Shown here in pieces: positions 28,731 through 35,935 of a DNA stretch of 35,935 nucleotides. The notes under the pieces were generated by a model. The model saw nothing but the letters and a program-made list of their open reading frames with translations. It was not told the DNA's origin and did not search any database. Each line of letters opens with the position of its first letter. Position 1 is the stretch's first letter. A program made the translations under genes and the position numbers. Source of the stretch: Prevotella sp. (GTDB lineage: Bacteria; Bacteroidota; Bacteroidia; Bacteroidales; Bacteroidaceae); the NCBI GenBank assembly GCA_017941345.1, contig JAGAWQ010000006.1:1-35935 (forward strand), read 5' to 3'.

Positions 28731-31400
28731 CTACTCCAAGTCTACGACGGTAATTCCTGCACCACCAAATTGTACATGCTCGTCTTTGGCACGTACCACG
28801 TTGGGTACCGTGTTCAGATATTGACGAATCAGCTGACGCAGGATGCCGGTACCCGTACCATGAAGAATGCGAACACGCGACATACCTACCAGTATGGCAT
28901 CGTCGAGGAAGTGCATCACGGCGTCCAGAGCCTCGTCACCACGCATGCCTCTGACATCTATGTCCTGATGGAAATTCTGCTTCCGGTCTTCTATCGTCGA
29001 GCGTGTCACCTTCGAGGTCTGAATAGCCAAGTGGGCATGCTTATCGGCTGACGACTGAGCCTCAGCCTGCCGCTTTTCCGTTCTTTCCAATTGTTCCAAC
29101 TTTACCTTGCTTCGCAGTCCGCCAAAGATGACCGTCACCTGCTTGCCCTGTATGGCTTCTATCTCGCCGATGCTGCTTGTGCCTTTTATGCGAACGCTGT
29201 CACCCTTTTCCAAAGGACGATTACTATCGTTCAGCACCGCCTTAGCACGTTCTGCCAGTTTCTCGCTAACCGCCTTCTGCTGCTCGTCCTTCTTCTCCTT
29301 CCGCTGGGCTTTGCGCGCCTTGCGTTCCTCCATCTGGCGCAGCTTCTTGGCAAAGTCTTCTTCGCTCATCAAGCCCTGCGTATCTGTCTCAGCCACCTGC
29401 TCACGGAACTGCTGCAGCTCCTCGCGAATCAGTCGTGTCTGCTCCTTTTCAGCCTGAGCCTCACGGATTTCGCGGATGGCATTCTCTATCTTGCGGTTCG
29501 CCTCCTTCAGCAGGTCGTCAGCCTGTTGCTGGGCACGCTTCAGAATCTGCCTGCGCTCACGTTCTATCTCCTCCAGATTGGTCTCATAGCGCTGAATGCT
29601 ACCCTCCAGCGATTTCTCGTGCTGATGAATCGTCTGGCGCTTGCCCTCCCAGTAACGCTTGTCACGAACGATGTCCTGCAGGTATTTGTCGCTTTGGATA
29701 TACTCAGAACCCACGATGTCTGAGGCGTCTTTGATGACCTCCTCGGGAATACCCGTCTTGCGGGCTATCTCGATGGCGAATGAGGAGCCTGGCTGACCGA
29801 TGCTCAGTTGGAACAAGGCCTGCATCTGGTGGCGGTCGTAGAGCATCGCACCATTCACCACACCAGGATGGTCCTCGGCAAAGTGCTTCAGATTCTGATA
29901 GTGGGTCGTGATGACACCGAAGGTCTCTTTCTGCCAGAACTGCTTCAGCACGGCCTCGGCAATAGCGCCGCCGATAGTGGGCTCCGTGCCGCCACCAAAC
30001 TCGTCGATGAGCAGCAGCGTCTTAGCATGGGCCTGCTTCATCATGTTCTTCATGTTCAGCAGATGGCTCGAATAGGTGGACAGGTCATCGGCTATCGACT
30101 GCTCGTCGCCAATATCAATCATGATGTCCTCAAAGAGTCCGCAGGTGGAGCGGTCGCCAACGGGTATCGACAGCCCGCATTGCAGCATATACTGCAGCAG
30201 ACCTACCGTCTTCAGACATACTGACTTGCCGCCCGCATTAGGACCAGAAATGATAAGGAGACGTCGGTCTTGCGTCAGTATGATGTCCAATGGAACGGCT
30301 TTTTTGTCTTGCCGCTCCAACGAACGGCGCAGCAGCGGATGGATGGCACGAATCCAGTCGATGTGGGGCTCTGCCTTCACTTCGGGCTCGAAGGCCTGCA
30401 TCTGCTCAGCCATCTCAGCCTTCGCTTGTATCAGGTCTATCTCCGCCAGGAATTGATACGAGTCGAGCACCTCTTGCACGTGGGGGCGCAACTCGTCAGA
30501 GAACACAGTCAATATGCGGATAATCTCACGACGTTCGGCTGCCTCCAGCTCGCGCACCTTGTTGTTCGCTTCCACCACCTCAGCAGGCTCGATGAATACG
30601 GTCTTTCCTGTAGCCGACTCGTCGTGTACGATGCCGTTAATCTTACGTTTCAGACCTGGTGCTACGGGAATCATCAGTCGTCCGTCGCGCATGGTGGGAG
30701 CCACGTCTTGTGCTACCAGTCCTTCGCGCTGAGCCGAGTGCAATATAGTATATAATGTACGCGAAATCGAACCTGCCGTCTGCTCCATGTCGTGACGGAT
30801 GCCTGCCAGCGTCATCGATGCTGAGTCCTTGATTTTTCCGAATTTATCCAGTATCGAGTCGATACGCCGAATCATGGCAGGAAATGTCAGCACGTCCTCA
30901 GCCAGGCGGTGGAGGGCAGGGTAGGAGAAGGTTGAGGGTTGAGGTAGGAAGGACGATGTGTTCCTACGGAAGTTGGAAGTATCAAGGTCGATGTTGGAAG
31001 TAGACTTCGTACTTTGTACTTCGTCCTTCGACCCCGCTACATCGTCCTTCGTCCTTCCTCCTTCGTCCTTATTAAGAAAATTCACGATTTTCCCAATCGT
31101 CTCCAGCGACCGACGCAAGTCCCATAGCTCGTCCTCCTCCAGATGGGTGTTCTCCAGTCGGATGCGAGCCACCGACTCACGCACGTCGAAGAAATAGTTC
31201 ATCTCAGGCTTTTCCGTGTCCTGCATCAGACGGCGCATCTCTCGCACCTGCTCCAGCCACTCGTTCACCACAGCGGCATCCGTAGAGTAGGCAATCTCGT
31301 CCACTTTCTCCTTGCCCAGCGTGCTCAGACAATAGCCCTTCAGCAGCTGTCGTATCTCGTCAAATCCTATCTTCGATTCAAAGTTCTTTGGATAAATCAT
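28731..31400 (-). CDS. mutS2: MutS2 endonuclease/ATPase
   Basis: The protein is 889 aa from the ATG at 31400. It has an N-terminal core, a MutS-type ATPase with Walker A GPNAGGKS (about 380) and Walker B LLLIDEFGGGTEP, a long Glu/Arg/Gln coiled coil (about 590-720) and a C-terminal Smr domain (DVRGMRGDEALDAV, then LHGTGTGILR). MutS2 acts on recombination intermediates or on collided ribosomes in other bacteria. The longer frame starts at a TTG inside the TACCTTTG promoter box, so 31400 is preferred. Residues about 110-157 are a low-complexity insert (KDEGGRTKDDVAGSKDE) encoded by heptamer repeats and unlike the family. Confidence 0.95.
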   Translation of the reverse strand: MIYPKNFESKIGFDEIRQLLKGYCLSTLGKEKVDEIAYSTDAAVVNEWLEQVREMRRLMQDTEKPEMNYFFDVRESVARIRLENTHLEEDELWDLRRSLETIGKIVNFLNKDEGGRTKDDVAGSKDEVQSTKSTSNIDLDTSNFRRNTSSFLPQPSTFSYPALHRLAEDVLTFPAMIRRIDSILDKFGKIKDSASMTLAGIRHDMEQTAGSISRTLYTILHSAQREGLVAQDVAPTMRDGRLMIPVAPGLKRKINGIVHDESATGKTVFIEPAEVVEANNKVRELEAAERREIIRILTVFSDELRPHVQEVLDSYQFLAEIDLIQAKAEMAEQMQAFEPEVKAEPHIDWIRAIHPLLRRSLERQDKKAVPLDIILTQDRRLLIISGPNAGGKSVCLKTVGLLQYMLQCGLSIPVGDRSTCGLFEDIMIDIGDEQSIADDLSTYSSHLLNMKNMMKQAHAKTLLLIDEFGGGTEPTIGGAIAEAVLKQFWQKETFGVITTHYQNLKHFAEDHPGVVNGAMLYDRHQMQALFQLSIGQPGSSFAIEIARKTGIPEEVIKDASDIVGSEYIQSDKYLQDIVRDKRYWEGKRQTIHQHEKSLEGSIQRYETNLEEIERERRQILKRAQQQADDLLKEANRKIENAIREIREAQAEKEQTRLIREELQQFREQVAETDTQGLMSEEDFAKKLRQMEERKARKAQRKEKKDEQQKAVSEKLAERAKAVLNDSNRPLEKGDSVRIKGTSSIGEIEAIQGKQVTVIFGGLRSKVKLEQLERTEKRQAEAQSSADKHAHLAIQTSKVTRSTIEDRKQNFHQDIDVRGMRGDEALDAVMHFLDDAILVGMSRVRILHGTGTGILRQLIRQYLNTVPNVVRAKDEHVQFGGAGITVVDLE
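30930..31070 (-). repeat. Heptamer repeat blocks forming an in-frame insert in mutS2
   Basis: Plus-strand reading: GGTTGAG twice (30930-30943); CTTCGTA, CTTTGTA, CTTCGTC, CTTCGAC (31005-31032); CGTCCTT, CGTCCTT, CCTCCTT, CGTCCTT (31043-31070). Between them GTTGGAAGTA occurs twice. The insert keeps the reading frame. Confidence 0.85.
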
Positions 31401-31404
31401 GCCA

Positions 31405-31436
31405 CAAAGGTACAATTTTTCTGCATCATGTGCAAA
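31405..31436 (-). promoter_or_regulatory. Promoter of mutS2
   Basis: On the minus strand TTTG (31436-31433), 20 nt, TACCTTTG (31412-31405), 4 nt before the ATG. The transcript would be nearly leaderless, or the start slightly downstream. Confidence 0.65.
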
Positions 31437-31450
31437 AAGTTCATTTAAAA

Positions 31451-31482
31451 TTTGGTTAATTCAGAAAAACTTCGTACTTTTG
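31451..31482 (+). promoter_or_regulatory. Promoter of tRNA-Ser
   Basis: TTTG (31451-31454), 20 nt, TACTTTTG (31475-31482). It is divergent from the mutS2 promoter, with 14 nt between the two -33 boxes. Confidence 0.7.
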
Positions 31483-31509
31483 CATCCGCTTTCGGACAAA
31501 ACGAGCACT

Positions 31510-31594
31510 GGAGAGATGGTAGAGTGGTCGATTACAGTAGTCTTGAAAACTACCGTACCGAGAGGTACCGGGGGTTCGAATCCCTCTCTCTCCG
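31510..31594 (+). tRNA. tRNA-Ser (anticodon TGA)
   Basis: This is an 85-nt type II tRNA. The acceptor GGAGAGA pairs with TCTCTCC, the anticodon stem GTAGT/ACTAC holds loop CTTGAAA (anticodon TGA), the variable arm is GTACC-GAGA-GGTAC and the T-arm is GGGGG-TTCGAAT-CCCTC. Discriminator base G. CCA is not encoded. Confidence 0.95.
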
Positions 31595-31603
31595 CTGATA
31601 AAT

Positions 31604-31645
31604 CCGCGTAACTAATTGGTCGTCAATAAGTTACGTGGTTTTTTT
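31604..31645 (+). terminator. Terminator of tRNA-Ser
   Basis: CCGCGTAACT (31604-31613) pairs with AGTTACGTGG (31629-31638) with one G-T pair, followed by seven T. Confidence 0.82.
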
Positions 31646-31705
31646 ATTTCTCCGTTACCCAAAATCAGACCCAAATCTCATCCAAAACTCGGAGAATTCT
31701 GAAAA

Positions 31706-31975
31706 TAGCAATTCCTAAACTATCTGTTTACTTTCCTCGACCATGAGGGTGTGCCGCATCACAACAATAGCAGCGAAGGGGCAATCAGAATCCTGAAGGT
31801 GAAGACCAAGGTCTCAGGCGGATTCAGGACACAGGCAGGCGCTGACCAGTATGCATGTTTCCATTCTATACTGGAGACTGCTAAGAGAAATGGCAAATCA
31901 AAGTTCGGAACGCTCTACCAACTGATCATTGAGGACAATCCTAACAGTAGCTTTATCGAAACTATGACTTCTTAG
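31706..31975 (+). pseudogene. C-terminal remnant of an IS66-like transposase
   Basis: The frame reads FLDHEGVPHHNNSSEGAIR, then KVKTKVSGGFRTQAGADQYACFHSILETAKRN, which matches the C-terminal end of IS66-type transposases (the NNxSE motif with its catalytic-type Glu, then SGxF). Upstream the frame fades at about 31700 into the region after the tRNA-Ser terminator, so only some 90 codons remain. A GTG at 31751 is the first possible start, but there is no sign that it is used. The remnant sits just downstream of a tRNA gene, a common landing zone. Confidence 0.72.
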
Positions 31976-32018
31976 GAGGTACGATTGGTACCACCTAAAA
32001 AGTCATGGGTACATGACT
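31964..32018 (+). repeat. Nested palindromes at the end of the transposase remnant
   Basis: Arms of 19 nt (31964-31982 and 31988-32006) pair at 17 positions around GATTG. The second arm runs straight into a 7-bp perfect hairpin, AGTCATG-GGTA-CATGACT (32001-32018). The first arm includes the remnant's stop codon. Confidence 0.75.
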
Positions 32019-32082
32019 GAGTAGTTACGCTTTCTCGATGATGAGGTTAAAGGAACAAAAGCGCGCGCAATAAAAAGTAAAA

Positions 32083-32113
32083 AGAGCAGGTACGCATCTC
32101 GAGTACCCGCTCT
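32083..32113 (-). terminator. Terminator of the SusD/DUF5123 operon
   Basis: Read leftward, AGAGC-G-GGTAC pairs with GTACC-T-GCTCT around a 9-nt loop, with one mismatch, followed by TTTTTACTTTTTATTG. It lies 60 nt past the lipoprotein stop. Confidence 0.75.
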
Positions 32114-32172
32114 GAAAAGGATTTTAATAAACTAAACTAACTTACAAAAAAACAAATCAAATATGTTATTTC

Positions 32173-33816
32173 TTACCACCAGCGGGGGTCGCCAGCGACG
32201 CCTTTTCCCTTGAAAGTGACACCTTCCTTCAGATGGAAGTTCAGATTCTGCGGATCTTCGAACAACTGGTCAGTTGTAAGATCGAGGTGTATGGCGTTGG
32301 TGAACTTACGACTATCCTCGGGGAAGTCGCCGGTCAGGTAACAGCCGGAGAACTCGAGCCAGCCAGAATAGTCCTGATAGCCGTGGTTCATCTTCTGACC
32401 ACCATTGGGACCACAGAAAATACTATTAGTGACAACAGCCTCCTTGGGTGCCCGTTTGTTGTCGGCACGAATCCATTTTTGAAGCTTGGTGGTGTAGTTG
32501 CAGAAGATGCAGCGTTCGAATTTGAACAAATCTATCTGACAACGTAGATCCATCATCTGGTCGCCAATCTCCTTGAGTGTGCTGTTGGTGATACTGATAG
32601 TCTCCATCACACACGAATTCTTACCGATGTTCAACATGCCATAACCACTGGTTCCCACATTATTGATGATGCAATCGTCAATGGAAATCTGTCGGAAGGT
32701 TACTCCATCGTTATTGATATAGAGCAGGGTACGTGGGATGTTGCGAATTTCGCAGCCCTGGAAGCTGAAGAGATCGACACTGTTCTTGTCGGGGTTGAAC
32801 CAATAGGCCTCGCCCATCTTGTCATCCATCACGACAGACTGGAAGCAGATATTACCCTTGTTGCCTGACAGTCTGAGACCCTTGATCATGTTGAGTACCG
32901 GCTTCTGTCCATTGACAACCTTACCAGCGAAGTAGACATTGACAGCATTTTCCGGTATGCGCAATTGGTTCGGGATATCGTATTCCTGACCTCCTGTGAA
33001 GACAAGTGTCACCGTCTCTTCAGTAGCCTCAGTCAGTAAGGTCAGCAGGTCGTCACCAGGATTGACCTCAATGGTCTGACCTACAGCAGAACCGAGTGTA
33101 CGGAACTTCCACGTGCCACGCAGGAACTCACCGTTCAGAATCTGTGCAATATAGTTGGTTCCCGGAGTCAGATCGCTCACCAATGTTTCACCGGCACGTT
33201 GCATATCGGCAGTCAGGTTGACGGTTTGCAGCCAAGTGGTATCCTTCTCCTGTATCTGACCGACTCTCAATGTTGAGACGGTTTTGTCGGCCTCCCATTT
33301 GAAGTTGACATCTGTGATGCCAGGGGTAACAGACGTGAAAATCTGCTCGGCAGGAGTCATAAAGCTCAGACCGAACCATCCAGACTCTGTACCTTTATTC
33401 TCGTTTACAGCCTTGACACGAACTGAGTAGCGGGTAGTGCCATAGAGGTCCTCAAACAATTTCAGATACTCCGTCTGCACAGCCGTCTTTCCAGGGCTAT
33501 AAGGCGTCAGCGTGTCAGCCATCACCTCCTCTGTACGGATAATCTCGGCAAACTGCATACTGTCGAGACTGAACTCAAACACATATTTTGTTGCCTCAAT
33601 AACACCGTTGAACTTCAGCACCACCGATGTAGGATGCGTCTCCTCCAGTTCAAAATGGGTGGTGCGGTAGAGACGTTCATAACTTGGATCTATGGGCCAC
33701 TCGTTGGCATTCTCTGTGCAACTGGCCAAGAGGTAAGAGGTAAGAAGTAAGAGGTAAGAGAATACTTTTACTGCCAGTCTCTTAGCATTACTTTTTTTGT
33801 TTATCTTGGTAATCAT
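32173..33816 (-). CDS. Surface lipoprotein with FN3-like and DUF4957/DUF5123-like beta-helix regions
   Basis: This 547-aa lipoprotein has its lipobox at LLASC (Cys33), followed by TENANEWP. Residues about 45-150 and 155-240 look like fibronectin III-type domains. Residues about 245-547 show the repeated short strands of a right-handed beta-helix (FSFQGCEIRNIPRTLLYI, ISITNSTLKEIG) and the DPRWW-type end seen in DUF4957/DUF5123 proteins of pectin-type PULs. It probably binds glycan at the cell surface next to the SusCD pair. The hydrophobic core of the signal peptide (SYLLLLT, SYLLAS) is encoded by a heptamer repeat. It lies 34 nt after the SusD gene. Confidence 0.8.
   Translation of the reverse strand: MITKINKKSNAKRLAVKVFSYLLLLTSYLLASCTENANEWPIDPSYERLYRTTHFELEETHPTSVVLKFNGVIEATKYVFEFSLDSMQFAEIIRTEEVMADTLTPYSPGKTAVQTEYLKLFEDLYGTTRYSVRVKAVNENKGTESGWFGLSFMTPAEQIFTSVTPGITDVNFKWEADKTVSTLRVGQIQEKDTTWLQTVNLTADMQRAGETLVSDLTPGTNYIAQILNGEFLRGTWKFRTLGSAVGQTIEVNPGDDLLTLLTEATEETVTLVFTGGQEYDIPNQLRIPENAVNVYFAGKVVNGQKPVLNMIKGLRLSGNKGNICFQSVVMDDKMGEAYWFNPDKNSVDLFSFQGCEIRNIPRTLLYINNDGVTFRQISIDDCIINNVGTSGYGMLNIGKNSCVMETISITNSTLKEIGDQMMDLRCQIDLFKFERCIFCNYTTKLQKWIRADNKRAPKEAVVTNSIFCGPNGGQKMNHGYQDYSGWLEFSGCYLTGDFPEDSRKFTNAIHLDLTTDQLFEDPQNLNFHLKEGVTFKGKGVAGDPRWW
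33728..33760 (-). repeat. Heptamer repeat encoding a signal-peptide core
   Basis: Plus-strand units AAGAGGT, AAGAGGT, AAGAAGT, AAGAGGT and AAGAG. In the gene they give the heptapeptide pattern SYLLLLT/SYLLASC, about residues 20-33. Confidence 0.85.
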
Positions 33817-33825
33817 ATTTCTCCA

Positions 33826-33853
33826 TTTTCAATTATCAATTCTCAATTGTTTA
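33826..33853 (+). repeat. Heptamer repeat at the SusD/lipoprotein junction
   Basis: Units TTTTCAA, TTATCAA, TTCTCAA, TTGTTTA. In the leftward gene direction the block begins with the TAA stop of the SusD gene and ends 10 nt before the ATG of the next gene. Confidence 0.82.
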
Positions 33854-35899
33854 TTCCACGCTATGGTCGTAACCATAGGAGTTCTTCAGGAATCCATTCG
33901 ACTTATAGATGTCATCGTAATAGATAGAGTAGAAGTGGCGATAGTTGCAAACCTTATTACCCATCGTGTAGGTGACCAGTTTCTCCTGTATCTGTGAACC
34001 ATACTGCAATTGGCCCAGCAGTGAGCTGTAATCATAGCTGGCACGCAGGCCAGTGGCGCAGAGCAAGATGCGTACCGAACGGTTGACCACATCGTCCTGA
34101 TTATTCTCCTTGCGAACCCATGTCAGTTCTTTGTACTGATCGGGATCGGGATTAGCATTCAGCTGACGATAGAAATTCACCGATGCTATATCGACCTCAG
34201 GATAGCCACTTGTTCCCACTTGCATCTTGTAGTACACCTTATCAGGGAACTGGTTGGGCTCGTAGGTCTTGTCGAAAATCTTGACCGTCTGCTGACCGTC
34301 GTAGATCTTCACCAATGCCTCCTTCATCTCCTCAATCTTCTTGTCGAGCAGTCCCCAGCGTACAAGGTCCAGCTTGCGGATACCCTCTCCACCAAACTCC
34401 CAGGCACGCTCATTGACAATGGCATTGAAGAAGTCGCTGTCGTAGTTCTTTACCTCGGGAGAGCCAGCACCGAAGGCACGCTCACGCACCTTCTCCAGTG
34501 CCTGACGGGCAGACATTCCTGCCGTAGCACTTTGGGCGTCGGCACCCTCCAAGGCATTACGAGCCTCAGCAAACATCAGCAGCACATCGCTGTAACGCAT
34601 CAATATCCAATTGATGCCTGTGTTCGGTCGACCACTTGCAGCCTTGGCCAGTGTCTTATAAGCATCATTGGTCCAGAAGTAGCACCACTTGCCCAGATGT
34701 ACGTTCAGCAGGTCGCCACGCATCTGCTCACCCAACTGGTTGCTCTCTTTTGTGAATTTAGGCCACCAGCAAGCATAGTCGCGACGCTGGTCAGAGGGTG
34801 TGAAGGAATAGAAGTAGTAACCATTGGTGGCCACGTAGCTTGCCCCCCATCCGGTGTTGCCAAAGCCGATATTTCCATCCATCTCACGTCCCATCAGTGT
34901 ACCGACGTCACCACTATATCCCAGACCGTTGGCCACCTCAAACATGTTTTCACCATATCCGTTGTAGTCCAAGTGGCACACCGTACGCCAGATGTCACCA
35001 TAGTCAGGATCCAACTGGTGGGGATTCTGTGCGTCACCAATAATCTCGGCACACTGCTGCTCAGCAATCTTGTAGTAGTCCTGCCAATTCTTGACGCGAC
35101 CTACGTAAAATCCGTTCATTTCGCCCATGCCGTCAACTCCTGCAGGGTAATGCTCGATGTTCGAGTCGTCAGTAAACTGATTGCCGTCACGAATGCTCCA
35201 TCCGCCAGCAAACAAAGCGATACGAGCCAGCAGTCCCTTGGCAAAACCTTTCGTAATACGCTCACAGGTATAATCGCCAACCTCACCCATCCAAGGCAGA
35301 TAGCCAATGGCTTCCTGCATGTCGCGCACCAGTGCCGCATAAATCTCGTCACGACTGGTCTTTCCTGCATAGACATTGCTGAGGTCACTCTCCGACGTTC
35401 CTTCCTTATAGGGTATGTCGCCCCAGCGGCGCACCAGTTCGAAATAGGCCATTGAGCGCAGTGTCAGTGCTTCACCCAAATAGCGCTGCATCGTTTTATT
35501 ACCACTTTTGAATGCGGAAGAATTGCGGATACCCTCCACAGCAGTAGCTGCACGTTCTGCCATCTTGAAGATATACTGCCATTGCACGGTGTGATTGTAC
35601 CAATCACTATAGTAATTGGCTGCTCCCGTGTCGCTGGTCAGTTCCTTTGAAGGATCGCTGTTGTAGCCACTGGCCAACTCAATATCACTGACACCCTGCC
35701 AGTTGACCGACATTTTCTGTCCATAGACGTAAGTACCTGCCAAATCGCTGTAGACGCCCATGATGGCCGAACGAGCCATTCCCTCGTTCTCGTAAATCAC
35801 CTGCGACGTCTGCTGTGAAGGCGACTCCGTGTCCAGGAAATCGCTGCAAGCGGTTAATCCGCAGGCCATGCATATTATATAAAATATCTTTGTTTTCAT
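33851..35899 (-). CDS. SusD/RagB-family starch-binding-type outer-membrane lipoprotein
   Basis: This 682-aa lipoprotein starts at 35899; the longer frame from 35923 adds a MKREKRKI tail encoded by the heptamer repeat and spoils the signal peptide. Lipobox LTAC (Cys18) is followed by SDFLDTESPS, a standard SusD opening. TPR-type helices include YLGEALTLRSMAYFELVRRWGDIPY (conserved in SusD/RagB), and the C-terminus contains NERAWEFGGEGIRKLDLVRWG. SusD proteins cap the SusC TonB-dependent transporter and bind glycans. susC should lie just upstream, outside the window. The downstream lipoprotein belongs to the same operon. Confidence 0.93.
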   Translation of the reverse strand: MKTKIFYIICMACGLTACSDFLDTESPSQQTSQVIYENEGMARSAIMGVYSDLAGTYVYGQKMSVNWQGVSDIELASGYNSDPSKELTSDTGAANYYSDWYNHTVQWQYIFKMAERAATAVEGIRNSSAFKSGNKTMQRYLGEALTLRSMAYFELVRRWGDIPYKEGTSESDLSNVYAGKTSRDEIYAALVRDMQEAIGYLPWMGEVGDYTCERITKGFAKGLLARIALFAGGWSIRDGNQFTDDSNIEHYPAGVDGMGEMNGFYVGRVKNWQDYYKIAEQQCAEIIGDAQNPHQLDPDYGDIWRTVCHLDYNGYGENMFEVANGLGYSGDVGTLMGREMDGNIGFGNTGWGASYVATNGYYFYSFTPSDQRRDYACWWPKFTKESNQLGEQMRGDLLNVHLGKWCYFWTNDAYKTLAKAASGRPNTGINWILMRYSDVLLMFAEARNALEGADAQSATAGMSARQALEKVRERAFGAGSPEVKNYDSDFFNAIVNERAWEFGGEGIRKLDLVRWGLLDKKIEEMKEALVKIYDGQQTVKIFDKTYEPNQFPDKVYYKMQVGTSGYPEVDIASVNFYRQLNANPDPDQYKELTWVRKENNQDDVVNRSVRILLCATGLRASYDYSSLLGQLQYGSQIQEKLVTYTMGNKVCNYRHFYSIYYDDIYKSNGFLKNSYGYDHSVE

Positions 35900-35902
35900 A
35901 AT

Positions 35903-35935
35903 TTTTCTCTTTTCTCTTTTCACTTTTCACTTTTC
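35903..35935 (+). repeat. Heptamer repeat upstream of the SusD gene (reaches the window edge)
   Basis: Units TTTTCTC, TTTTCTC, TTTTCAC, TTTTCAC and TTTTC. In the gene direction this is a GTGAAAA/GAGAAAA ladder ending 4 nt before the ATG, presumably filling the susC-susD gap. Confidence 0.85.

Noticed and set aside
1-35935. A CRISPR array or Cas genes
   Set aside because: No regularly spaced direct repeats with unique spacers and no Cas-like proteins were found. The heptamer blocks have no spacers.

Overview
The window looks like a Prevotella/Segatella-type member of the Bacteroidales. The supporting signs are many Bacteroidota promoters (TTTG, about 20 nt, TAnnTTTG), A-rich leaders instead of Shine-Dalgarno sites, a SusD-family lipoprotein, GH106/GH29 glycoside hydrolases, DUF4199/DUF6048/DUF6452-type proteins, and lipoproteins with acidic residues after the lipobox cysteine. 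It divides into a mobile, patchy left third and a conserved, operon-structured right part.

Left third (1-11.5 kb). The window opens exactly on the terminal repeat of a complete IS3-family element (1-1440) with a -1 frameshift site. A decayed mini-cassette follows: a smalltalk-like 29-aa peptide, a two-helix holin-like protein, and an M15 peptidase broken by a stop. Next is a glycan-degradation block: a GH106 alpha-L-rhamnosidase-like enzyme, a remnant of an AraC-type regulator, an SGNH-esterase/GH29 fusion and a second GH29 enzyme. An IS110 element with a one-base frameshift and a candidate bridge-RNA region lies next to an orphan MntA-type nucleotidyltransferase. The third ends at a 3' fragment of a CAU-anticodon tRNA, which looks like an integration scar, followed by an intact terminator and an inverted array of TGCGAACAC.

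Middle (11.7-17.3 kb). A membrane-bound AraC-type regulator precedes three GC-rich lipoprotein genes: a DUF3089 hydrolase, an FGE-sulfatase plus FISUMP-like protein, and a double FGE-sulfatase protein. All three share an almost identical 80-nt leader-coding segment. The 17.3-17.9 kb gap has a very good leftward promoter with no ORF behind it, and a 64-nt repeat that also occurs at 1.5 kb.

Right part. recF and a DUF721 gene read rightward. They converge on a leftward operon of dcp, dCMP deaminase, an S41 protease and 5-formyltetrahydrofolate cyclo-ligase. A second leftward operon, tightly overlapped, holds DUF4199, a GT2 glycosyltransferase, a DUF6452-like lipoprotein, a DUF6048-like barrel, apbE and a Crp/Fnr regulator. 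The SRP RNA gene and tRNA-Thr(UGU) form one rightward unit. mutS2 and tRNA-Ser(UGA) are divergent. Beyond an IS66-like remnant, the window ends in a leftward SusD-family gene and a DUF4957/DUF5123-like lipoprotein. These are the tail of a polysaccharide-utilisation locus whose susC should lie just outside.

The most unusual signal is a dispersed family of strictly 7-nt-period micro-repeats. They occur at stop/start junctions (27774, 33826, 35903), at a gene 3' end (9174) and inside coding sequences (8917, mutS2 at 30930-31070, a signal peptide at 33728). Unit sequences differ between loci but the period does not.
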